Positions 21,996-27,165 of a stretch of 27,165 bases of DNA are shown here, piece after piece. Within the stretch, counting starts at the first letter, position 1; each line of letters opens with the position of its first letter. The stretch lies in NCBI GenBank assembly GCA_002369175.1, contig DFES01000004.1, positions 1-27,165 on the forward strand, written 5' to 3'. The notes below the pieces were generated by a model. It was not told the DNA's origin, searched no databases, and saw only the letters and a program-made list of their open reading frames with translations. The position numbers and the translations under genes were made by a program. The DNA is from Selenomonadaceae bacterium UBA3796. GTDB lineage: Bacteria > Bacillota > Negativicutes > Selenomonadales > Selenomonadaceae.

Positions 21996-22045
21996 GGAAG
22001 CTGTCTTCCACTTACGGAAGCGGTGGACAGCTTCCGCCTCGTTAT
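21996..22045 (-). repeat. Hairpin repeat of the TAACGAGGC type, copy 1
   Basis: On the minus strand it starts at the stop codon of the HD-domain gene (TAACGAGGCGG). It then forms GGAAGCTGTC/GACAGCTTCC (22035-22026 with 22005-21996) around an inner GCTTCCGTAAG core. A related element at 24475-24525 starts at the HIT gene stop. The 35-nt stretch 22011-22045 matches 24490-24524 at 29 positions. Confidence 0.65.
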
Positions 22046-23715
22046 CGTGCGCCTACTGCGGAAACATTCTTTTCATCATCCAGCCACAAATTGCTGACAA
22101 TATCCTGTAAACAGCTGTTTTTCAGGCACTCATCAAAGGCTTTCCGCAGTTGCTTGGCATCCCGTTCCTGAATTGCCTTCCCTGCCTCCTTATCAAATGA
22201 CTCACGATATGACTGCCGCTTTGCGTCCTTTTTCTTTCCCTCGATTTCCTTCAGCAGATTCTTCATTTTCTGCACGACAAGATCATCCGCGCGTCCCTGC
22301 TTGCATGCTTCGGTGATATCCTGATAGGCAAGACCAAGAGCGTAAGTAGGAGAATCTTTCACAGCCTGCGTGATGGTCTGGCGCATGGCTATGCGCTCAT
22401 CCCCCGCAGGGAAGGATTGCTTCTCGAAGCGAACCATGATGTGGGATTCCGGAAGTTTCACCTCTCCTGCAAAAGCCTTCTCGATGACCCCCGGCACATC
22501 CTTCTCCTCAATACCGATATCCTCCAGGAATTTCCCAAACTGTCGGGATGCAAGCTTCGTGCCCAGCAATTTTTCCCCCTGGTCATAGTCCAGGGCTTTC
22601 AAAACCACTTGGGAATACTTCTCTCCATCCAGTTCCTTCACCTTCACGCAATTGCTGTCCGTCTGGATGAGGTTCATCGGTATCTGATATTTCCCTTCGG
22701 CCAGCCGCATATCCCTGATACTGTAGCCCAGCTGGTCATAATATGGCTGCCCTTTGCCCGAAACAACTGCCACGCGAGAGAGGAACAGGTAGCGATCCGA
22801 TGCTTCCTGATATACCTTTGGTTCAATTACGGATTTCATCATTTCAATCCCATATCCATCCACAAGATATTTCATGATTGCCGGCGAATACTCGATGGTA
22901 AGGGCAACCTTCTCCCTTTCCGACAGGGCAAGCTTGTCACTGAGCTGGAGGGCGGCCGCTACCGGCAGACGATTGATGTCCAAACATTCCTGAAGCTTCG
23001 CTCGAATTGCCTGCTCCTCATCTGCCGTCAAGGATTCCTTTCCAATGTGCCGGGCATAGTTTCCCACGCTTGTATTGTGGAAACTCATGGCTGTCTCCAT
23101 TGCCTCAAAATCAGCGGGTGAAAGGATGTTGAGGCTCTGCCAGAAGGGAAGATCAAAGGTCTTGAGATAGTCCCAGCTTCTGGTATCGTGGTCGAATTCC
23201 TTTCCATAGATAATTTTCCCTTGATCATCCCGCAGGATGAACAGCACATCCGGATCGGAATAGCTGATATCATGGTAGATTTGCCCCACCACTGTTGCCA
23301 GCTTGTAATGGTTCTCCATTCCATCCAAGATGTTGAGAGAACGCTCAATATTGCCATAAATATGGCGAATACCATGATCCCCGAGAACACGCATATCTGT
23401 AGCACGCTGCTCCAGGCAAATGCGCTTTGTGATCAGTTCCCGCATAGCCTGACAATCGGCAACGGACAATGCAGGATTTTCCTTTCGTGCAAGTCCCTCT
23501 GTGATATCGCAGATTTCCCGAATGGCATCCGCATAAGTCATCTTCTTTCCATCATTGGTCAAAAATTCCAGATGACCCATTTCCGTTGCATAAGCATCCA
23601 ATTCCTCATCCGACAGAACCAAATGCTTCTCTGCTGCTGCCGTCTGTACATAGCAAAGCAGGAGAGACAATACGGCAAACAGCTGAACAAGCACACCCGC
23701 ATATTTTTTTATCAT
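22042..23715 (-). CDS. Secreted HD-domain (predicted metal-dependent phosphohydrolase) protein
   Basis: This is a 557-residue protein with a signal peptide (MIKKYAGVLVQLFAVLSLLL, cleavage near TAAA-E). Residues about 110-265 carry the spaced residues of an HD domain: H114/H118 in DHGIRHIYGN, H148-D149 in GQIYHDISYS, H176, H213 in SFHNTSV, and D260 in ALQLSDKLAL, the usual final aspartate. HD proteins are normally cytoplasmic phosphohydrolases, so an exported one is unusual. Residues about 470-530 are lysine/glutamate-rich and likely coiled coil. Its stop codon coincides with the start of a hairpin repeat, and a terminator follows. It starts 55 bp after a DUF4337 membrane protein gene and is probably co-transcribed with it. 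The substrate is unknown. Confidence 0.75.
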   Translation of the reverse strand: MIKKYAGVLVQLFAVLSLLLCYVQTAAAEKHLVLSDEELDAYATEMGHLEFLTNDGKKMTYADAIREICDITEGLARKENPALSVADCQAMRELITKRICLEQRATDMRVLGDHGIRHIYGNIERSLNILDGMENHYKLATVVGQIYHDISYSDPDVLFILRDDQGKIIYGKEFDHDTRSWDYLKTFDLPFWQSLNILSPADFEAMETAMSFHNTSVGNYARHIGKESLTADEEQAIRAKLQECLDINRLPVAAALQLSDKLALSEREKVALTIEYSPAIMKYLVDGYGIEMMKSVIEPKVYQEASDRYLFLSRVAVVSGKGQPYYDQLGYSIRDMRLAEGKYQIPMNLIQTDSNCVKVKELDGEKYSQVVLKALDYDQGEKLLGTKLASRQFGKFLEDIGIEEKDVPGVIEKAFAGEVKLPESHIMVRFEKQSFPAGDERIAMRQTITQAVKDSPTYALGLAYQDITEACKQGRADDLVVQKMKNLLKEIEGKKKDAKRQSYRESFDKEAGKAIQERDAKQLRKAFDECLKNSCLQDIVSNLWLDDEKNVSAVGAR

Positions 23716-23770
23716 GTCTTATCACAACCTTATCCCTTCTTGTTACTTCGCCCCACACTTCCCATATGTC

Positions 23771-24361
23771 TCAAACCATCACCATGGCCATTACAAAATT
23801 TGCGATTCCAAATGCGCCCAATGCCATTCCCATGTACCAAAAGTAAATCTGCTTGACCAATGCTGCCAGGGAAACCAGGAGAATCGAGATCTGCAAGTAT
23901 GTCAAAGCTCCCGCAAAAGATCGATTGAGCTCCAGGAAGTGATCGCGTTGGGCTTCCTTTTCCTTAGCTTCCGCACTGATTTCCTGCTGCTCCTTTTCGT
24001 AGCGATCGATTCGATCCCGATACTTCTGTTTGGTTTCCTCCAGCTTCTGAGGATCTGCGTTTCTTGGGGCAATTTCCAGCTCATCCAACTGAACCTGATA
24101 GGTGCTCTGCTTCAAGCTCTTGGCCTGATAATATGCCCAGTTGTCCGATGCCTGGTTCTGAGCCAGAATCCCCTTGCTGGCAAATGCACCTGCCTTCAAC
24201 GATGAGAATGTCGCACAAATAGCAAGGATAAGTGCCGTCAGTGCAATCAGCTGTGTCACCCGTTTAGAAAATTCCTTTTCATCGTTCTCTTTTTTTTCCT
24301 CTTCCAAATCCAGCACCTCTTTCAAAAACTCATATGCCGGCCGATTGACTGCAACAGCCAA
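23771..24361 (-). CDS. DUF4337 family membrane protein
   Basis: This is a 196-residue protein with one helix near residues 36-56 (QLIALTALILAICATFSSLK), followed by the DUF4337 hallmark SKGILAQNQASDNWAYYQAKSLKQ. A charged coiled coil follows (about 100-145), then two C-terminal helices. The function of the family is unknown. The start is uncertain: no in-frame ATG exists, the first possible start is TTG 24361 with a poor SD, and a TTG further in is possible. The upstream region is directly occupied by repeat copy B (from 24388), which may have replaced the original start region. Confidence 0.82.
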   Translation of the reverse strand: MAVAVNRPAYEFLKEVLDLEEEKKENDEKEFSKRVTQLIALTALILAICATFSSLKAGAFASKGILAQNQASDNWAYYQAKSLKQSTYQVQLDELEIAPRNADPQKLEETKQKYRDRIDRYEKEQQEISAEAKEKEAQRDHFLELNRSFAGALTYLQISILLVSLAALVKQIYFWYMGMALGAFGIANFVMAMVMV

Positions 24362-24387
24362 CGAACCGGCACACTTTCTGCCTCGTC

Positions 24388-24456
24388 ATAACGCAATTGT
24401 TCATGTTTTGCCGCAGGCAAAACCTTCCAATCGGCGTTTCAACGAGGCGGGTATAT
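24388..24456. repeat. Dispersed 69-nt hairpin repeat, copy B
   Basis: Second full copy of the element at 13147-13215, about 65 of 69 positions identical, in the same orientation. The hairpin stem GTTTTGCC/GGCAAAAC is conserved while its 3-nt loop differs (GCA instead of AAT). It lies between the HIT gene end and the DUF4337 gene. A near-identical 15-bp sequence flanks this copy plus the adjacent hairpin element: TTCTGCCTCGTCATA at 24376-24390 and TTCTGCCTCGTTATA at 24511-24525. Confidence 0.85.
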
Positions 24457-24474
24457 GCTCACCGCCTGTTTTGA

Positions 24475-24525
24475 GATGTTATACCCCCACTTGCGGAAGT
24501 TGGGGACATCTTCTGCCTCGTTATA
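24475..24525 (-). repeat. Hairpin repeat of the TAACGAGGC type, copy 2
   Basis: Starting at the HIT gene stop codon on the minus strand (TAACGAGGCAG), it folds as GATGTCCCC-AACTT-CCGC-AAGT-GGGGG-ACATC with a small bulge. Copy 1 (21996-22045) keeps the TTCCGYAAG core while both outer arms differ and still pair, as expected for a structure under selection. Confidence 0.6.
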
Positions 24526-24940
24526 GATTTGCTTTTATTTTGGCGATCATCTCATTGTATTCTTCCTCGGAGAGATATTTTTTGTCCGGATTCATCTGGA
24601 ATACTCCCCCCCACTCAAACTCATCTTTGTACTTGGGAACAAGATGGACATGGCAGTGTCCGGACGTATCGCCATAGGAACCGTAGTTTACTTTATCCGG
24701 ATGGAAAGCCTTGTGGAGAGCAAGTGCCACGCGACGCACATCGGCGTAAAAAGCATTCATCTCATCCACCGTCAGATCCACGATCTCGCTTTTGTGATCC
24801 TTGTAGGCCACAATGACGCGGCCGGGATGGCTCTGTTCCTTGAACAACACCAACACGCTGGCCGGAAGATCACAAATGTAAATACCAAACGCGTCCAAAA
24901 GTTCATTCTTCATGCAATACCCGCAATGATTGTCCTTCAT
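24521..24940 (-). CDS. HIT family nucleotide hydrolase/transferase
   Basis: This is a 139-residue histidine-triad protein. HIT proteins hydrolyse or transfer nucleoside monophosphates from dinucleotides or AMP conjugates in the cytoplasm. Seen: the catalytic HxHxHxx motif as HCHVHLVP (about 95-102), upstream GSYGDTSGH, and an N-terminal CGYC pair (C6, C9) that could bind zinc as in many bacterial HIT proteins. PGRVIVAYKDH (about 39-49) matches the usual strand before the helix. ATG 24940 follows AAGGGGG by 7 nt. The -10 box at 24979-24974 comes from repeat copy C, and the stop codon merges with a hairpin repeat. Confidence 0.92.
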   Translation of the reverse strand: MKDNHCGYCMKNELLDAFGIYICDLPASVLVLFKEQSHPGRVIVAYKDHKSEIVDLTVDEMNAFYADVRRVALALHKAFHPDKVNYGSYGDTSGHCHVHLVPKYKDEFEWGGVFQMNPDKKYLSEEEYNEMIAKIKANL

Positions 24941-24970
24941 GATGATACCCCCTTGAAATATTCATTACCC

Positions 24971-25012
24971 TTGATTATACAGCAATTGTTCAAGTTTTGC
25001 CACAGGCAAAAC
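24971..25012. repeat. Dispersed hairpin repeat, partial copy C
   Basis: It shares TTGATTATA, GCAATTGTTCAAG and the GTTTTGCC-N3-GGCAAAAC hairpin with copy A but lacks the conserved tail. It overlaps the last codons and stop of the upstream HMA2-like gene and supplies the -10 box of the HIT gene. Confidence 0.75.
24974..24979 (-). promoter_or_regulatory. -10 box for the HIT gene, inside repeat copy C
   Basis: TATAAT on the minus strand is preceded directly by TG (GCTGTATAATCAAGG), about 34 bp before the HIT start codon. The context matches the one in front of the GNAT-thiD unit (copy A). No clear -35 box is seen. Confidence 0.45.
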
Positions 25013-25553
25013 TTGTATTGACCTCGTCTTCCTCCCCCTTGTGACGAGATCGTCGCAAGGGGGAGGCTTCCATGCCTGCCATTGACCGGATGTTTGCTTC
25101 CAATGCGGCAAGTCCCGGCTTCGTCCTCAACTGTTCCCCATTGTACTCTATCAGAAGCGACCCGGTCAACGGATTGATGTCTGCCTTTGTTACACCGGTA
25201 AACGATCTGACATACGCTTCTACCTGTTTTTGCAGATCCGGGTTATCCACAAACCAAGTGCTGCGAACCCGAATGCGTCCCTCGACATATGCCTCCACAC
25301 GTATCGTGGACAATAATCGTTGCGATGGCGAAACGGACGCACATGGTGCAGAACAAAAGTTTATGCCATGAAGTCCTTGTGCGTCCTTCTTGATTTTTTT
25401 GCAATGCTGCACCCCATGCCATAGGGACAATCCAACCCAAAGAATACCGAACCCTGCATGAAGTCGTTTGTTTGCTGCCAGAGCAGCAATCGTACCGAAA
25501 GAAGCCAATGCCATAGGAATTCCCAGCGGGATATCCTTCCAATTTTTCTTCAT
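24990..25553 (-). CDS. HMA2-like (heavy-metal-associated domain 2) protein
   Basis: This is a 187-residue protein with a short N-terminal hydrophobic region (about residues 9-46, probably two short helices). The C-terminal ferredoxin-like segment (GRIRVRSTWFVDNPDLQKQV, TGVTKADINPLTGSLLIEY) resembles the HMA_2 fold seen in bacterial metal- or haem-related membrane proteins. The CxxC of true metal-binding HMA domains is absent. The start ATG 25553 follows GGAGGGG by 4 nt. The last residues, SFACGKT, and the stop TGA are encoded by repeat copy C, so the natural C terminus may have been altered by the repeat. The function is unknown. Confidence 0.75.
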   Translation of the reverse strand: MKKNWKDIPLGIPMALASFGTIAALAANKRLHAGFGILWVGLSLWHGVQHCKKIKKDAQGLHGINFCSAPCASVSPSQRLLSTIRVEAYVEGRIRVRSTWFVDNPDLQKQVEAYVRSFTGVTKADINPLTGSLLIEYNGEQLRTKPGLAALEANIRSMAGMEASPLRRSRHKGEEDEVNTSFACGKT

Positions 25554-25636
25554 AATACCCCTCCCAACCTATCGTTCGCAAAGTCTTTCGCGACCGCATC
25601 GTCTACCTGTGTCACGATGGATGGCACATCTCTGCA

Positions 25637-26410
25637 TCACAACAAATAATTCTCACACTTTTCAATAATGATTTTGAATATAAAAATTACCAATATGAAC
25701 AGAATCAGCGGTTTTGCAATGGCTCCACCATCGCGTTCAAAAAACTTCGCACCAAAATAATTCCCTACCATATTGAAACAGCCAGCTACAACACCCAGAA
25801 GCAATAGTACCTTTCCATAAAACAACAAAACAGCCAATGCGGAAAGATTGGTCGTAAGATTGATGACCTTGGTTAGTCCGTTTGCTTTGGCAAGCCTCAT
25901 ATGTGCAAAGTTCATCAGCAAAAGAATCAAGAAGGTTCCCGTGCCGGGTCCGTAGAATCCATCATATACGCCAACCAAAACCGCAACCGCCATCGAGATG
26001 ATCCATGTTTCCCGATTTCCCAAAGGTGCCCTTTCTACGTCCAAGCGTTTGCATCGAAAGACATATGCTGCTGTCAACGGAAGTATGATGAGCAGCAAAT
26101 AGGAAAACACCGTCTCGTCCACCCAGATTGCCAGGCGTGCACCTGCTGCAGAAGCAAACAAGGCGCAAAGAGCACAGGCAGCAGCAAGGTTCCATGCTAC
26201 ATAGCCGTTCCGGGCGAATTTCCAGGTTGCCAATGCTGTCCCCATACAGGAACTCAACTTATTTGTTCCAATCGCAAAATGCGGTGGTAATCCGGCGATC
26301 AAATAAGCGGGCAAAGAAATCAACCCACCCCCTCCTGCCACTGCGTCCACAAGCCCTGCCAAAAACACCAGAGGACAAACAAGCAAAAAAGAAATACTGT
26401 CAACATCCAT
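25637..26410 (-). CDS. TSUP family membrane transporter (TauE/SafE type)
   Basis: This is a 257-residue polytopic membrane protein of the sulfite exporter TauE/SafE family. Members export or import small sulfur or carbon anions such as sulfite, sulfoacetate or thiosulfate. Seen: the N-terminal hallmark GLVDAVAGGGGLISLPAYLIAG, NKLSSCMGTALATWKFARNG, and the second-half repeat GFYGPGTGTFLILLLM. About eight helices are likely. ATG 26410 is chosen over an in-frame TTG at 26428; GAGG lies about 11 nt upstream. The substrate cannot be predicted. It follows the CYTH gene by 63 bp. Confidence 0.92.
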   Translation of the reverse strand: MDVDSISFLLVCPLVFLAGLVDAVAGGGGLISLPAYLIAGLPPHFAIGTNKLSSCMGTALATWKFARNGYVAWNLAAACALCALFASAAGARLAIWVDETVFSYLLLIILPLTAAYVFRCKRLDVERAPLGNRETWIISMAVAVLVGVYDGFYGPGTGTFLILLLMNFAHMRLAKANGLTKVINLTTNLSALAVLLFYGKVLLLLGVVAGCFNMVGNYFGAKFFERDGGAIAKPLILFILVIFIFKIIIEKCENYLL

Positions 26411-26473
26411 AATGTATTCATACCTCAAACAAGCTTTAGGAGCGGCTGGAGTCCATGCGCGAAACAGACACCA

Positions 26474-26959
26474 TCATTCCTCCGTCATAAGCTGTCGCAC
26501 AATCTTCCTGCCGTCCTTCTGTGCCAAAGTTCCGTAGGAAAATCTCGCATCCTCCGTAACTTCGCGCCCAAACCACAAAGGAGGCTCGAAGGAAATGGCT
26601 GCCGCCTCCGTAGGAAACTCGACTTCCACATAGCTGAAGCCCGCCAAATGCCCAGCATGCACATGAAGCTCTGCCGTGTAGCCATCCGCAAGCGGAATGC
26701 GATAACGTCGTTTCTCAATCATCACCGTATCCGGACAGAGCCGCATGGCAAGGCTGTCAAACTCTTGCCGTGACAGTTCCGTCTCCCATTCCTCCCGCAC
26801 AAGCCCCGTCCCGCGCTTGACGGTCAATGTGAATCGGCTTTCGCTGAGTTGCCGGATGCGTATTTCCGGCAGAAGAGCCACATATCCCTGTCGCAATGAT
26901 TCGTACTCCGTCGGCAGGGCAGGGAGCGTTTTCACCAAGAATTGCCGCTCAATCTCCAT
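26474..26959 (-). CDS. CYTH domain protein (triphosphate tunnel metalloenzyme)
   Basis: This is a 161-residue member of the CYTH/TTM superfamily, which folds into a beta tunnel binding triphosphates with divalent metals. Members hydrolyse triphosphates, thiamine triphosphate or polyphosphate, or make cAMP. Seen: the N-terminal ExExK-type motif in the form E2-I-E4-R-Q6 (Lys replaced by Gln), IRIRQ, LTVKRG, EEWE, MIEKRRYRIPL and YVEVEF, alternating charged strands as expected for the tunnel. ATG 26959 follows AGAGGGGGGG by a few bases; upstream in-frame codons lack an SD. The exact reaction is open. Confidence 0.88.
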   Translation of the reverse strand: MEIERQFLVKTLPALPTEYESLRQGYVALLPEIRIRQLSESRFTLTVKRGTGLVREEWETELSRQEFDSLAMRLCPDTVMIEKRRYRIPLADGYTAELHVHAGHLAGFSYVEVEFPTEAAAISFEPPLWFGREVTEDARFSYGTLAQKDGRKIVRQLMTEE

Positions 26960-27048
26960 ATACCCCCCCTCTCTATTGGAACATTTCGCCAAACACACCT
27001 TTTTTCCTGCCACAATCCGTTGAGATTTCTCCGTATAACACGGCATAG

Positions 27049-27072
27049 AAAAAAGCACCGCCATGGCGGTGC
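27049..27072 (-). terminator. Rho-independent terminator of the gene at the right edge
   Basis: GCACCGCCATGGCGGTGC (27055-27072) is a perfect palindrome. On the minus strand it is followed by six T residues (27054-27049). It lies just after the stop of the partial gene at 27081. Confidence 0.85.
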
Positions 27073-27080
27073 CTGGATGC

Positions 27081-27165
27081 TCAAAGCATCTGCTCCAACT
27101 CTTTTTGCTGTTCGGGTGGAATCAGGAGCGCATTCATCGCTTCCATCGGCGTGAGATGCATGGAA
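27081..27165 (-). CDS. 3' end of a gene cut by the window edge, possibly mutS
   Basis: An open frame enters from the right edge and ends at TGA 27083-27081, encoding about 27 residues (SMHLTPMEAMNALLIPPEQQ and on to ELEQML). The LTPMEAMNAL pattern resembles the extreme C terminus of mismatch repair protein MutS (typically TPxEALxxL). The fragment is too short for certainty. A strong terminator follows, which supports a real gene end. Confidence 0.5.
   Translation of the reverse strand, partial: SMHLTPMEAMNALLIPPEQQKELEQML

Noticed and set aside
23650..23715. Lipoprotein signal in the secreted HD protein
   Set aside because: The cysteine in SLLLCYVQ lacks a small residue at -1, and a normal signal-peptidase I site (TAAA-E) follows.

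Overview
The window looks like a chromosomal segment of an anaerobic, diderm Firmicute of the Negativicutes, most likely a Selenomonas-like member of the Selenomonadaceae. This is an inference. It rests on the gene mix: NrfHA with a Ccm-type cytochrome c system, a mannose-class PTS, a C_GCAxxG_C_C protein, a DUF4337 protein and several Sec-exported orphans. GC content is moderate, Shine-Dalgarno sites are strong and TTG/GTG starts are frequent. No rRNA, tRNA, CRISPR array or intact insertion sequence was seen.

Left part (1-7400, all minus strand): a respiratory block reading Crp/Fnr regulator, ccmA, ccmB, ccmC, ccmE, ccmF, nrfH, nrfA. It encodes a five-haem periplasmic nitrite reductase (NrfA), its tetrahaem quinol-oxidising membrane anchor (NrfH) and the haem-attachment machinery they need. 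CcmE has a CxxxY haem-binding motif instead of HxxxY, and no ccmD, ccmG, ccmH or ccmI is present, which matches the variant System I* of cytochrome c maturation. The promoters of the regulator and of nrfH share an extended -10 box and a TGTTGC/GCAACA palindrome, so the block is probably self-regulated.

Middle left (7400-11600): a C_GCAxxG_C_C protein, a 31-codon stump of a nitroreductase gene, an AT-richer ADP-ribosylglycohydrolase with a structured leader, an orphan exported protein and rarA.

Centre (11600-17860): thiD and a GNAT acetyltransferase on the minus strand face a plus-strand three-gene unit. That unit encodes a small exported protein, a condensation-type acyltransferase (HxxxD) and an 863-residue protein joining a family 2 glycosyltransferase to a GH3-type acyl-adenylate/amide-synthetase domain. 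It ends at a 17-bp perfect terminator. This unit is the best candidate for an undescribed biosynthetic system. A 69-nt dispersed repeat sits between the divergent units.

Right part (17900-27165, all minus): mannose-class PTS components IID, IIC and IIB, without IIA. Next come an exported toxin-like protein, a likely immunity partner and a small frameshifted gene. These are followed by a secreted protein with a full set of HD-phosphohydrolase residues, co-oriented with a DUF4337 membrane protein, then an HIT hydrolase, an HMA2-like protein, a TSUP transporter and a CYTH protein. The last feature is the 3' end of a gene cut by the window edge, possibly mutS. Two families of hairpin repeats lie at gene ends here, and several genes take their stop codon or -10 box from repeat sequence.
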